From the NCBI RefSeq assembly GCF_028453695.1, contig NC_135774.1:21204001-21268000 (forward strand): a stretch of DNA of 64,000 bases. The letters are read 5' to 3'. The notes under the pieces were generated by a model. That model saw only the letters and a program-made list of their open reading frames with translations, was not told the origin of the DNA and ran no database searches. The stretch is from Augochlora pura. Lineage: Eukaryota > Arthropoda > Insecta > Hymenoptera > Halictidae. Positions 1 through 11,809 of this stretch are shown here, one piece after another. The position numbers and the translations under genes are program-made. Within the stretch, counting starts at the first letter, position 1. The number at the start of each line of letters is the position of its first letter.

Positions 1-608
1 AGAATTTCTGTATAGCGCGACACCGGCGACAGGCCGAGCTCTAAAATCCCCGAGTAGTACCCGTCGCACCGGTGTTCCATCGCCATCGCACCTCGGGGAG
101 CCGAAAGTTCGAGACTCGCCGAGAGTTCGCTCCCGATGTCGAATGTTTCTATGACACGTCCCGAAGTCCGACCTCCGCGCACTGATTGGTTCCTTGATTG
201 AATTAACGCGTTCGCTCTCCTCAGCCGGGGACCATAATTCCGTCAGATCGAAGACGTTTCATTAATCAAACGAGCGGCGAATGGCGAAAATTGATCGCGC
301 GCCGATCGTTATGCAAAGTAAATTTTTTAATATAAAAAATAAAACTTTTATGCAAAATAAATGATGGCTGCGTAAAGTGCAGAAGTGACAAGTGCCAGAT
401 ATGTAAATAATCTTCCTTTTTTTATCGTTTTAAGAGGCTGAAAGGAGAATATCTTCAATTATTTTAATTCGTTTTAAGTGTTTTAAAATCATCCTGATCG
501 TTGAATTATATGCGTTTACAATAATAATGGATAAACGAAATTCGGAGCAGCGAGGACATGAGATGAATTTAAAAATACCGTAGCATGGCCATCGCTTTAT
601 TAACGTCA
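1..608. other. No gene seen; GC-rich then AT-rich sequence
   Basis: The first 330 bases are CpG-rich and the rest is AT-rich. I see no open frame of note, no repeat and no RNA gene. The CpG-rich part could be the edge of a regulatory block lying to the left, but nothing shows it directly. Confidence 0.5.
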
Positions 609-938
609 TTAACCCTTTGACTGCTGTTGACGCCTATTGGCGTCCGAAACACGTTGTCTTCCCAGTACCGTAGACGCCAATAGGCGTCAAGATCAAATTT
701 CGCCTGTTTCGCCCGTTTATTATTAAATTTCATTATTAAATACTGTAAAAAGAAGTTTAAAATTAATGTTCACTTCAAGTAATATTGATTTAATGTAATA
801 GAATTCAGTATTTTCAATATTTTAATTTACTTCTTCAAAAAAACGAAAAACTTCACCGTACCCAGTGGACGTCGCGATTTAATGTTTGTCGTACCGTAGG
901 CCGATGTGTGACAAAGACTGCCGTAGCCAAAGGGTTAA
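609..938. mobile_element. piggyBac-type MITE (330 bp, TTAA-flanked)
   Basis: A nonautonomous element bounded by TTAA on both sides. The left end reads TTAACCCTTTGACTGCTG, and the reverse complement of the right end begins TTAACCCTTTGGCTACGG. Insertion at TTAA and ends starting CCCTTTG are typical of the piggyBac superfamily. Inside the left end lie two 16-bp palindromic blocks that are reverse complements of each other (GACGCCTATTGGCGTC at 629-644 and GACGCCAATAGGCGTC at 673-688). There is no open frame, so it would depend on a transposase encoded elsewhere. Confidence 0.85.
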
Positions 939-2162
939 ATAAAGAAATACACTTTTATCGAACATCAGTTTTATAAAATCGGTGAGGACAAGTTTTATTC
1001 TGCAGAAGAATTCGCAGCCTAGTGAAATACTCTTTCAATTTCCTTAGTTTTCCACCCTTGAGCAAGCAACTGGCTAACTGCACACTGTTTTTCCTACGTT
1101 CTACTAAAAGTTCGACAATTGTAGTTTAATTCAAATTTGAATTTGAATCTGAATCTGAATCTAATTTTAATTTTAATTTTAATTTGAATTTAAATTTGAA
1201 TTTAATTTGAATTTTTTAATTTAATTTAAGATTCAAGATATTTCATTTTCATTGAACTCTATAGTAAATGCATATATGGATTGCCTTATTTGAGCGCATT
1301 CATCTCAATCTTTTACTCATTCTATAGTTGCTTGCATCAAATATTTTTTAAATATTTCCAGATGCGTATAAAAAGATAAACAGAAAAAAGATAATGTGTT
1401 CTAGAAAATTGTTTAAAATACGTTCTATGTTGGATACGTTATAGAAAGTATTCGATAAGTAGAGCAATTTGCAATCTTATAATTAGTCATTTCTCTTGAT
1501 AATTGAATCACCGTTTACGATAAAAACTGCTGACACGAAAAGGAACCTCGGACCATGATACATCCGCAAGAATCATTTGTAATCAAATCTCTGCGATGAG
1601 TATCCCACCAAAACATAAAATTACAGAAACAAAAGGCACAGATTGCCAATTCAAAAACCGAATTAGAAGCTAGTTATTGCTAATAATTATTAAAAAAACG
1701 TGTACTACGAAATATCACATATTGTGGTCAGAACAATGGTAACAATATTAAATGAAATCCATTAAACGAATTACAATTTATCGATTAATTCCCGTTAAAT
1801 TCTCAAATTAATGCCAGATAATCGTAAAAGTTTCTGTGCTAAACTCGAGAGTTCGAAGAGATCGCTTCCACTTGTTAAAAACAAATTATTACATTTTCTA
1901 TCTAGAATTGTGTCGTTATAAATAAAATGAATAATTAGAAAATAAACGATAGAGAAAATATTAATCGTGTCAATAAGATTAGTGTCATAGTATCACTATG
2001 TTCATCAGTTCTACTACAAACGATTGATTTACATTTATACAAATATAACAAAATAATAACTTAATTAAAAAAAATAAAAATTTTCAATTCGAAACCTAGT
2101 TAGTCCGCGTAACAGCAGAGTTGACAACGTTTCCAATTTCCAAGACAAAGCACGAGCGTCTG
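939..2162. other. AT-rich stretch without genes
   Basis: Apart from the short hexamer repeat at 1131-1230 I see nothing here that looks coding or structured. Confidence 0.5.
1131..1230. repeat. Hexanucleotide tandem repeat (TTTGAA/TTTTAA)
   Basis: About 100 bases are built from six-base units TTTGAA, TCTGAA and TTTTAA with a sharp internal change of variant. It is a simple-sequence array with no coding potential. Confidence 0.85.
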
Positions 2163-2169
2163 AGGGAGA

Positions 2170-2222
<53 letters not shown>
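2163..2222. repeat. (GA)n microsatellite
   Basis: A nearly pure GA dinucleotide run of about 60 bp. GA runs are bound by GAGA-type factors in insects and often lie upstream of promoters. Here it directly precedes the candidate first exon at 2283-2752. Confidence 0.95.
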
Positions 2223-2223
<1 letters not shown>

Positions 2224-2760
2224 CTAAGCGACGCGAGTTGGCCGGCACCACTATATAATTTTATACTATCCGCTATAACTGTTTTTTACGAGTATAGGTC
2301 TCACGGGTCGGCCGAAGATAACCGTAACCGTGCGCGCCCCGGCTATACGCGGGGCTCCGGCTATAACTTTAGCACCTGCGAACGACATTTTCGACCATCT
2401 CATTGTGAGTCAGCCTCGTTACACTGTTCAAATACTTCTGGTGCGTTCGTGGGCGTTTTACAGCCCGCCCCGCTCTTTTTTTTTTCTCTTCCTCCCGCGC
2501 GTACCGTGGTACCTGAGACGCGGAGGCGCGGAGCACCGCCGAGTTGCTGCGTTGCAATTCAAGCCATAAGATCGAGTTGCAGAAGAAGCGGCTGACTGCA
2601 CTCTCCACTTGCATCGGACAATATACGGTCGAGTTCCTTTACGTGTGTCGAGAGGACCCTTTTCCGTCGAGCCTCGTGTCATCCACGAAAATACTTCCAG
2701 CCTTGTGTCCGCCCTACACACAACTGTAACCGGCTCGACGTCGATGAAAAGAGTAAGTGC
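2223..2760 (+). promoter_or_regulatory. Candidate promoter and first exon with splice donor at 2753
   Basis: A GC-rich block follows the GA run. A TATA-like CTATATAATTTT sits near 2252, which would place a start near 2283. About 470 bases downstream is a good splice donor, AAAAGA|GTAAGT, with the intron starting at 2753. An ATG at 2743 gives only ATG AAA AGA before the donor, so the exon would be almost wholly untranslated leader or would carry a three-codon coding start. Several overlapping open frames cross the block and none resembles a known protein. The call rests on signal order and composition; no downstream acceptor can be assigned. Confidence 0.3.
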
Positions 2761-2830
2761 GCCGGAGAAGAGGAGCCGGCTACTGCCATTTAACACTTCA
2801 GCCACCGACAGTGATAAGCTTGATTAAACG

Positions 2831-4240
2831 CTTCCAATGGTGCGGCAATCAACGGTGAATTGCGCCTACCACTTTTGTCTCGTGCGCGTTACAGAATGAA
2901 ATCTCGGCAAACTGGAAATCAAATGTCATTCTCGTCGCTTTCGAATCACGCCTCTTTCTAATCGTACAGTAAACGATATTTACTTAACAGATGGATCGAG
3001 CACCGTTATATTAACAGCAAAAATCTCTGCGTTTAAACCTTTAAACCTGCGTTTAAATCGGGAAATGTTCTGATATAGTATTGATATAGTATCTACCAAC
3101 AACTTTGAGAAAATTTTGTAAGAATTGTAATATTTTATAAATATTTATAAATAAACGATTCTGTGATTTTATCTACATATTTTACATGACTATCTTATGC
3201 TTTGAAACAATATAATAGTTTTGAATTTGGAAGTCTGCATGCTAATTCTTTATAGAAGAAGCAACTTGCGATATTTATTTAATACCTAACTTGTTAAAAA
3301 AAATTTCTATGTATCTTCTTTACAAAATGGAATAAGCAACACTAAACATGATTATAAACATGTATTTCCCATTAGATGTGTACACTGTACAAAAATCAAT
3401 TTATCGTTTATAGTTAAACCTGTATATATTTACTACAAAATGAATCGTATTTAAAATTCTACATAACATTGGAATATCTATATGGAATAATCTAAATAAG
3501 AAAATAAGATAATTACATTTTTCCTAGTAATCTTGGTGCGCTCAACATCTATGTTCATTGTAATTTGTCAGAAAAACGTGTATCGGAAAGCGTTGCTTTG
3601 CAGTGGGTGCCATGATTGATCTAAACGATACTAAGAATCTCATCGGAACAGTTTCATAAGAAGAAAAAGAAAAAGAGCACTCGATGCTGGAAGGCTAATT
3701 ACTCTATCGCTATTTTCGAAGTTATTCCACACGGATGATTTATTGTTCATTGAAATCCAAATAAAGAAGATTAAATTGAATTTTCCAATGGAGCGGAGTC
3801 ACCCTTTCACAATTGGCTATCGGGCCACTTTATGAATTAATCAGTAACTGTCACCTTGTACTTAAACCCCGTGCACACTTAATTTCAATTAAGCAGCATA
3901 ACCGGTAGTACCACGACCACAATATAAATCGACACGTACAGGATAGCTACTTTCTACTGTTACACGTATAATTATACGCAACATCATTTCCAGCCGGGGA
4001 ACATAACTTTCTCTGCCATATCGATTCTCTCATTAAACGGCTTGTCAATTGCAAACTGGAAATGATTACCCCGGCCACGGATTCTACAAATAAATACAGA
4101 ATGCGCGGAGCGGACACTTTTGTTTTAAACGTGATGCCAGAAAAAAGACTGACCATTCCATCTCTGTTTGCTACGTCATATTTATATGACATACATAACC
4201 TGTCCTATTTCTATAACATATGCCATATTTTTCGATTTTT
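2831..4240. other. AT-rich stretch, nothing recognised
   Basis: No repeat array, element end or plausible exon was found. The short minus-strand open frame around 3947-4192 shows no family features. Confidence 0.5.
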
Positions 4241-4541
4241 TTAAAAGTATATTCTAACCTATATCGATGAATATATTTAAAAAGTATATTCTAACCTATA
4301 TCGACGAATAAACTTAAAGAGTATATTCTAACCTATATTGATGAATATATTTAAAAAGTATATTCTAACCTATATTGATGAATATATTTAAAAAGTATAT
4401 TCTAACCTATATCGATGAATATATTTAAAAAGTATATTCTAACCTATATCGATGAATATACTTAAAAAGTATATTCTAACCTATATCGATGAATATACCA
4501 AAAAAGTATATTCTAACCTATATCGTTGAATATACTTAAAA
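4241..4541. repeat. 37-bp minisatellite, 8 copies
   Basis: The motif GTATATTCTAACCTATAT starts at 4247, 4284, 4321, 4358, 4395, 4432, 4469 and 4506, an exact 37-base period with only substitutions between copies. The constant spacing and high similarity point to recent expansion. Confidence 0.97.
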
Positions 4542-4900
4542 TTCATCGATATTTATGAAACAGGGTAATCAAATTCACTGTGACTAAATATTATAGTTAA
4601 GATATGTTAACAGATTTTACAATAGATCTTATCAACGTCCTTTCCTGTATTTTATTTCCATATATGAACTGGGGGAATATTAAAGAAGTTATTCAAGATA
4701 GGAATATTTCTAACATAAAGTATTACAAATTATGACGAAGTCCTGAGAGAGCAGTTACGAAAAGTACGGCCTATTAAAAACGGTTTAAGGTATTAATAAA
4801 TGAATAAATATATAAGTTAATAAATATATAGATAATATTTCATTTTAAAACAGAAACAAAGAACTATTGAAAATGAAGCATAGAAAGAATAGTTACGAGA
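4542..4900. other. AT-rich spacer
   Basis: No structure or coding signal seen. Confidence 0.5.
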
Positions 4901-5560
4901 AACAGTGTTCTCAAACATTTGTACTCCTCGGTTGAAATATTTTTACCCGGTTCTGGCAGCACCTCTCTCCCCCCGTACCACGACCGCGCGATTTTCCCGA
5001 CAACGGTAGGCCTAGTAGCATGCTCGCGGGTTCAGCATAATGCGCGTTCGCACCGGTGCCGCGTAAAGAAATGTCTAAGATCCTGGCAAAGATTCACTTC
5101 GCGGAAGACGCTGCCGCCGCCGCGGCCGCGGCAACAAAGAATATCTGCACGTGGGCGAATGGGTTAGCTAACGGAAATCGCGAGAGGTGAGCTAACGCGT
5201 TCGTGATCAGTGCATTCCTGAAACAGCGTCGAGAGAAGCACCGTTGTCCCTTCCAGCACCTTCGTCGGTTTTTCTTTCGTTGGTTTCCCTCGGCTTTCTT
5301 CATTTTCCGGTCGTTTCTACGCGACAGCCTAACCCCGGGTTCGCGCGCGGCATCGTTACCGTCTACCCTATTAATCGCGAGTATTATTCACGGGCAGCAC
5401 GCCGGTGTGGACCTAGCCGAAACAGCGTGATCGCGCCGGCCAAATATCCGCCTCTGCCTGTCTATATAGCGTCAGGATTCTTCCCCGAGGAAATTACGGA
5501 CAGTCGGGCGGGCGGGCGGGCGGCCCGGCCGAGTCACGGCGTACAAAGCTAATTCTACAT
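4900..5560. promoter_or_regulatory. GC/CpG-rich island, possible regulatory block
   Basis: This segment is far richer in G, C and CpG than its flanks. It holds a CCG/CGG block at 5110-5129 and the G-quadruplex motif at 5506-5524. Overlapping open frames on both strands follow from low stop-codon density and show no family resemblance. In insects such islands are often promoters or exons, but no convincing exon with both splice sites could be drawn. Confidence 0.3.
5506..5524 (+). other. Canonical G-quadruplex motif
   Basis: Four GGG runs separated by single C residues (GGGCGGGCGGGCGGG, then CGG). It fits the strict G3N1 rule, and single-base loops are the most stable class. Confidence 0.8.
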
Positions 5561-6798
5561 GGCTGAGCGGATTGCGACGGTGTGCCGCGCGCGCTCTCCG
5601 TTCAATTCTCGTTGCTTGTTATTACGGTACGCCACCGTTTTCCAGTGACACGGTGTTTTACGGAAATGCGATTAATTGCGGCGGACGGCACCGCGATTTC
5701 ATGCGACCGGGTCAGCTACCTCTTAGAGAGGCTCTAAGCAAACTTCGGCCGACGATGTTTCCGCTAGGAAATACAAATATTTGCGAACACTATTTCTCTC
5801 GACTGTGTTATACACAGGTTACTTCCATTAATATTCGGACGCTTTTTCAAACGCAATAACTTTCTTGAAACTCGACTAAATGATTCAAATTTCTTTTAGA
5901 TGACAGAGGGATTGGTATATTAGACAATGACTAAACTGCTTTGTTACAGTTCTGCTATTACTTCGAGCGATGAAATAAGATGAAAAACTCTCGTTTTTAA
6001 TGTTTTCATCTGAGCCCGTAATGAAGATTTAAAAAATACGTTTTGCAGATTATATTACAATATGAATACAGGATACTTAATTGAAATAAATATTTCATTC
6101 GTTATGCGTGAAACGAAGCACTTGAATATTATTTCCATGAAATTCTGCCGACTAAGCGACCTGCCAGTATGCTTGATATCCGTGTTTGCATACGTAGAGC
6201 GAGGGAGAGAGGTCATGTCCGAGTTTATTAATTATTCCATTTCATTGCACGTATAAACAATTCAATCCGAAACGATGCACGCCGACTAAATTAATTATAC
6301 AACACGGTAAAAATGTCGGGAAGCCTTCTAACTTAATAATTGCTCTGTTATGCGAACATTTCTATTAGAATGGTTCTATTATTATTATACATTATTATTC
6401 TATTATTCTATTATTCTATTATTATTATTATATTATTATGGTGTCTAGAGACTAGCGACTTACGTGTTAAAACCTTCAAAACTATTTCAAATATATATTT
6501 TACGATGCGCATCTAAAACACTTAATTGACATCAATATTTTCTTTATCGTCACATTGTATTATTCGAAACATGTACAAAAGCGTATTTTTCAAAACAATA
6601 CGTGTTTGTACTTTTTCTATAGATTTACTTTTTCTCATACCTATTAATCGTAAGAAATAGAATTTCAAACAATTCATAGAGATTTAGACACGTGAAATAT
6701 TATCTTAACCATTTGTTTCCAGCACATCTCAATCACAATTTTCTTTAGCAAGCCGTGCTATTATGCTATTTTCAAGACGTGCACTAATTTCAATAACG
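5561..6798. other. No gene seen; contains an ATT-rich microsatellite
   Basis: Mostly AT-rich sequence. A degenerate (ATT)n stretch lies at about 6373-6440. Open frames such as the one at 5572-5859 show no recognisable domain. Confidence 0.5.
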
Positions 6799-7050
6799 TT
6801 AACCCTTTCCACTCGAAGCCATTTCAATTACAAATCTAAAATAATATTTCTGACTTTTAGTTATTTCCATTTTATACAATAAAAAATTCATTCTTCGCGT
6901 ATGAAATTGAGCCTCGTGACTCGTGTAACAGTTACTATTTCAACAATTCTTTAAATCTAAGCCTCGACAATATCTATAATAATAATTTTGAAATGTGTCA
7001 CGACAATTTTAGCGGCGCCGCAAAGTCGCCAGTCGAGTGCAAAGGGTTAA
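6799..7050. mobile_element. piggyBac-type MITE (252 bp)
   Basis: TTAA at both ends. The left end begins TTAACCCTTTCCACTCGA; the right end, read inward, begins TTAACCCTTTGCACTCGA. The interior is AT-rich and noncoding, and the first 50 bases resemble the element at 10926-11273 (both run into GCCATTTYAAYT). The 75-codon open frame crossing its right end is therefore transposon-derived. Confidence 0.85.
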
Positions 7051-7857
7051 TAACATTTCGTGTAATCAAAAATATTTCACCGAGTATTCTGGATGCCTTT
7101 GCAAATATTCTGACCATAACCTATTCGTTTAAAAAAAAAAAAGTAAACCAGAGAAGCTTCCTCTTTTGTTATGCGCGCACGAATCCGGAGAATCGTTTCT
7201 ACCGGGATCGAATGAAATGATCTAGGAATGCCGTTTCAACGTAGGCGCAGGCAATTCAAACGTCTCCCGGCCCGGAGCATAGATTATCAAAATTGCAGAG
7301 ATTCAGCTAATACGAATCGTTCCTTTCGTGCGTACTCGCCTCGCTTAATTGACACGGGCTTAAGGTCCGTGCCGCGACTGTTATCAAGCGCGTTGGTAGC
7401 TGTTCTGAGAATTTCCGGCTGTTGTCTCTCTTCTACGGCTCTACACGGCCCCTTGAACGCGTCATAGAACAGAACCCGAGAATCATCGAGTGGAAATGAA
7501 ATAGAGGAGAAAGGAATTTGGTTTGCGGAGGTAGTTCCAGTAATTGGTGAAAATAACTCTGCACCAATTAAGCCGGGATTACTTCACGCAAGCGTGATAG
7601 CACTTAAACAGGCACGAATAAACTTGGCTTGCTTAAACGCGCCGCCTGGCATTTACCAGATTATAGAACAATCATTTTCTATCGGATAGATCCGACGAAT
7701 GCGTATGCGCGAGATCATTTCGAATTGATAAGAGATTGTTCGCGTCTCTTGATTTTTCTGTTACGAAACAAAGCTGGGCTCTGTGTTCGGATAATGGAAC
7801 AGTTGATGGATTATGCAAACGCAAATTGTATGGGCCATCATTGAATGTTGAATCGTA
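7051..7857. other. No gene seen
   Basis: Moderate GC with short open frames and no recognised protein or repeat. Confidence 0.4.
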
Positions 7858-7920
7858 TGAATTATATGAGTTATATGAATTATACGATTTAAACGAATTA
7901 CATGAATTATATGAATTACC
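7858..7920. repeat. 9-bp tandem repeat, 7 copies
   Basis: Unit TGAATTATA repeated seven times with substitutions. Because 9 is divisible by three, the plus strand reads as a YEL-like tripeptide repeat inside a 66-codon frame. That frame is a by-product of the array and not evidence of a gene. Confidence 0.9.
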
Positions 7921-8150
7921 GATCCGCGTAAAATAAATAATAAATAATAATAAGAAGTATTATAGCAACCGCTCCCTCTTGAAGATCCTAACTCAATAGA
8001 CTGCGATCGAAGTTAATTTTCAACTTTGATGAAGGAGTGCTGCGCATTAGAAAAATAGAAGAATACGAGCTCATTACGTATCTTCGAATAACGATTGCCA
8101 CGCAACAGCGAAATATTTATTTAACTCTCTTTCCTGGCAGCTGGTTGCAC

Positions 8151-8453
8151 AGTCGTTTAACTTCGCGGGAAGGTGCGCGGTTGAAGTCATACGTCTGACA
8201 GGTCGATGAAAGTGTTGAGAAGCGCGCGTGCAGCGTGAAAGAACTTGTTCCGAGTAAACCGCTGATTAGCGACTAAGTAAATGACGGACAAACCAATACA
8301 GAGTCGCTTAGTAGTCCGTTAGAACTTCGCGGGCGAGTCAATCTCGAGTTGGCAACGCCGAACAACATTCATCTCGCAGAAACGCATCAATCTTCGCAAA
8401 CTACAAGTATTATCAGCCACAATTTACGGAAACTATGTAAAGTGGATCAGCTG
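8151..8453 (+). promoter_or_regulatory. Candidate core promoter and 5' leader exon
   Basis: An initiator-like CACAGTCG places a start at 8151, with GGTTG at 8179-8183 (+29 to +33), one base off the usual position of the arthropod downstream promoter element (RGWYV). About 300 bases further is a near-consensus donor, CAGCTG|GTAAGTG, with the intron starting at 8454. The interval is CpG-rich and lacks a long reading frame, and the only late ATG is followed at once by TAA. That suits an untranslated first exon whose coding exons lie beyond recognition distance. No transcript evidence is available. Confidence 0.33.
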
Positions 8454-8591
8454 GTAAGTGTATTAGCGAGCCCGGGATGAGGGTACGCTACCGATTATAA
8501 TCGCGTTGCTGTTTTAGAATGATCTTACTCTATAGGAAGAATTAAACTATTTCAATAATACAACCTTTCTGTGATTTCTAACAATAACCTG

Positions 8592-8782
8592 TTAAGCAAG
8601 GGTGTTGTTTCGTCTTTTTAAGTCGAAATAAAATTCTGCCTTTTTAACACTAATATTTAAGCGCTGAAGTAATTGCAAGCCCACGATAAATATTAATTTT
8701 ATTTCCCCTCCAAGAAATTATTCCAATCGAAAATCATTTAATCGTCGTAACTGCGAAGATAAAAGTACTGCAAGGGATTAAC
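8592..8782. mobile_element. Decayed TTAA-family MITE, left end missing
   Basis: The block follows the interior and right end of the family seen at 22293-22522: a TTTAAGYCGAAATAA-like segment, then ATAAATATT, TTCC and AAATTATT segments, and it ends in GTACTGCAAGGGATTAA. The outer left repeat is gone and many bases differ, so this is an old copy. Confidence 0.6.
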
Positions 8783-8925
8783 AAGATACATCAACGTTTT
8801 CTCTTCGCAAAATTCCTGAGGCAGCTGCATCGACGCATCGAAATTAAAAACTCATCCCTGGTCGGTCTGGCAACCGTTTCTCACCTATTTCTAGAACCTA
8901 TGGTTATACAAATTATAGTCGAAAG

Positions 8926-9482
8926 TATAGGGTAGTGGAGCCAGTTACTGCGAAGTAGCCAATTACATTGTCTTTGTTTATTTTTAAGCGTAATTAAGTC
9001 TGTATTTATCGAATAAAGTGTATTCAATCTTCTTATTTAAAGTCAATTATATGTTCGTTTGTTAAAATTGAACATGTTAAAGATGGAAGTTCTTCAAATA
9101 GTAAAAAAATTATTTCAATTGTTTTGTATTAAATTTACGAATTTTTCTGTGAATTATTTATATCCAGGTGAAATAAATTATTCTAGATAAGTGATCTTTT
9201 AAATCAGTTGTTACGATATTTTATTTTTATTCAATCTATGTTAAGTATTAAACTTTTACTGTGCACTATTATTAAGGCTTAACATTCCGAGGGGCAGAGG
9301 GCACAGTAACTAGCTACAAAACATTTCTTTTATCTTGAAAAAAATTCAAAGAAGATTCGACATTTGTTTCGCGAGAAGTATTGTCTCGCTAAAAGAAAGT
9401 CAGTTTGAAATTCTCAAGAAATGTCAGTCGAATCTGCTGCAGTTTTGTTTAACAGCGAATCGGCTCCCCTATGCTACTTTAT
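8926..9482. mobile_element. Possible inverted-repeat element, decayed
   Basis: The left edge reads TATAGGGTAGTGGAGCC and the inward reading of the right edge contains TAGCATAGGGGAGCC. A GAGGGGCAGAGGGCACAGTA segment near 9289 looks like an internal repeat of the same kind. Similarity is modest and no target duplication can be fixed. Confidence 0.3.
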
Positions 9483-10616
9483 AATAGAAAATAATGCGCA
9501 GACTGATTTCTGCGTCCAGTCCAGATGTTAAAAAATTCAACAGCTTCCGGAGTCGATTCCTCGAAGACAGGGCCGACTCGACTGCCTGTACCTTTTTATT
9601 TTCTAAGAGGGTAATACGGTCGCGGGCCACACGGGATCAGATCCGCGGAACTGGACCCGGTTTCTACGTTTCTACGAACCAATTTCAACGGTCTAGCCCT
9701 AGTCGAGCGAGAGCTATCGAAAAATCGCTGCCTTCCGCCTCTCACTACCTCTCTCTCTCTCTCACTCTTTCTCTCTCTCTCTCTCTTCTTCTCTCTTTCC
9801 TCTGCCGCCTTCGCCTCGAACTCGAAACCCATTCCACCTTGCGCGCTTTCTTTCTTCCCCGTTTACCTCGCGTCACCGTACAAAATTCATTTTATCGCGA
9901 CAGCGACATCGAATCGATAACTCTCGTTCCAGGCACCGGCTCGCAATTCGATAAACGAATGATGAGAAGATTGCAACCGGCGTACGACGCGATAAATGGA
10001 TACACGGAGCCGCGGTAATCTATAGGTACGGGGGGGGGGGGGGGGGGTTGGGAGGAATCCCAGGTAAAAGACCCCCGCCCCGTGGGTCACAGATACACTC
10101 CGAAGGGTGGGAGGAGGGGGTGGGGGATCCGTTGAAAGAACCAACGCAAACTTCCTTCGATCCCGGCGACGCGTCCGTGACGAAATCCTGTTTACAGGTA
10201 ACCGAACTTTCCGCGAAAATTTTATCGAAATGCATGATTAACAGGAGCCCGTGCTCCCGCGAAGTTTTTACCTTCAGTGTCGGCCAGACTCTCTCTCTCT
10301 CCCTCTCTATGGATAATGTTCTTACGGAGAGAGAGAAAAAAAGTAGCAAAGTAGCTTATCGCGCGGTGGCAACGGTTCATGCGACGAAACATGGGTAAAC
10401 TTGCCACGGGGCTTTAAGCCCCCCCGCCATGCGCGCTGTATCTTTATTCAGAGGCGTTGATTTTTAGAATCCCATTTCATGCCGCGACGCGCCCCCGTTG
10501 GTCCTCGCCCAGCCACGAGAATGTTTTCCTTTCGAATCTGCAGGGATATTCCACGCGCGAGATCGGACGCTGTTCATGAATTTCATCGGTTGGGTAGGGC
10601 AATAGTTATGCGAGAA
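9483..10616. other. Block with pyrimidine and G runs; no gene recognised
   Basis: It holds a CT-rich tract (about 9750-9810), an 18-base G run (10030-10047) and a second CT run (10288-10308). The 174-codon plus-strand frame at 9494-10018 runs through the CT tract and encodes a serine/leucine run there. It has no recognisable domain and is best explained by repeat content. Confidence 0.5.
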
Positions 10617-10700
10617 TTAACCCTTTGCGCCCGAGTGCTGACTCAGAGTCACCGCTAAAATTGTTACAGCACGTTTCAAAATGTCAGGATTTTGTCGTGG
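10617..10700 (+). mobile_element. Left end of a TTAA-type element
   Basis: TTAACCCTTTGCGCCCGAGT is followed by the palindrome GACTCAGAGTC at 10640-10650. It matches the left end of the element at 35074-35304 (CCCTTTGCACTCGAG, then GACTCTGAGGCACC). I cannot place its right end before the next element begins at 10926. Confidence 0.6.
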
Positions 10701-10925
10701 AATACGCGAAATTAAGAAATAATTAAGAGGAATGAATATCTGAAAGGATAGCATTTAGGGAACAAAAGACTCGCCACAACTCATCAACGCACGCGCATTC
10801 TAATTATACAACGGCATGGGCCAGTGCTACCCAAAAATAACTAAACGGAGCTGATTGTATTAGAAATTAACCCATTTCTAACACAAAATAATTTTTATAT
10901 TATGAAAATTAGATTTCAAGAATTG

Positions 10926-11273
10926 TTAACCCTTTGCATTCGGAGCCATTTTAACTGGAAATCCAAAATATTTCTTTAGACTTATAGTGTTTCCATTTTA
11001 TATAATTTGGAGCATTTTATACATTATAAAATTGAATTTTATGACTTATGTAACAGATAATAGCTCTTAAAAATTTTTTAAATATTACTAAATTTGGTAA
11101 AGATTATTTTAAAACGTGACATGGTAATTTTTAGAAGCGCCTGTCGTAGCATCAGTTACAAGATTCAATGTTATGTGCATAAAATACATTTTCCCATATA
11201 AAATGGAAATGCTATATGCAAGTACAGTTATTTTAGAATTACAGTTAAAATGGCATCGAGTGCAAAGGGTTAA
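10926..11273. mobile_element. piggyBac-type MITE (348 bp) with long inverted ends
   Basis: TTAA at both ends. The two ends match for about 45 bases when one is inverted: TTAACCCTTTGCATTCGGAG against TTAACCCTTTGCACTCGATG, both continuing into CCATTTTAACTG. The interior is AT-rich and noncoding. Confidence 0.88.
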
Positions 11274-11614
11274 TAGTTTTGATAATTTTGATAAATCCTT
11301 CGACATCTGTTCATATGTCTTTAGAGACCAATCGTTCGAATTTGATCGAAATCTGAGACTGTATTGTGAAAAGTGTAGGCTTTATCGCGTGGAATGATCC
11401 TATTGCTAAACACTGGGGTAGACTTAGTGGCAAGGATTTGGAATTAAGACACTCTTCAGGTGGTTGATAATGCTTTTGCCTCGGATCAGTGTTCGTTTAA
11501 TCTCTTCTAATGTTTGCTGTTTCTTTATCGTACTTCACTTATTATATATATATACTAGCAAACCTGGCGAACTCCGTTTCGCCACCAGATGGCTTCGTTT
11601 TTTGTAACATTTCG

Positions 11615-11709
11615 TTTGGGGATTAAAAGATGAAGAAAAGTTATTTTTTTTTTTATAAACCATATTGGTTTGTAGTACATGCTATGTATCAGAGATGGCG
11701 CTGTATGTG
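11615..11709 (+). repeat. Tandem unit, copy left of the gap (95 bp)
   Basis: Runs from TTTGGGGATTAAAAG to GGCGCTGTATGTG. It is nearly identical to 11810-11906; the main differences are in the length of a T run and one base (ACC versus ATC). Confidence 0.9.
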
Positions 11710-11809
11710 NNNNNNNNNNNNNNNNNNNNNNNNNNNNNNNNNNNNNNNNNNNNNNNNNNNNNNNNNNNNNNNNNNNNNNNNNNNNNNNNNNNNNNNNNNN
11801 NNNNNNNNN
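11710..11809. other. Assembly gap, 100 N
   Basis: Exactly 100 N, the usual placeholder for a gap of unknown length. Near-identical flanks on both sides suggest that an unresolved tandem array broke the assembly. Confidence 0.98.

Noticed and set aside
7736..7936. A YEL-repeat peptide that could suggest a structural protein.
   Set aside because: It is the translation of a 9-bp AT-rich tandem repeat without gene context.
8057..8079. Assorted GT-AG words near candidate promoters, considered as further exons.
   Set aside because: Such words are too common. Only donors with extended consensus and a coherent upstream context were kept.
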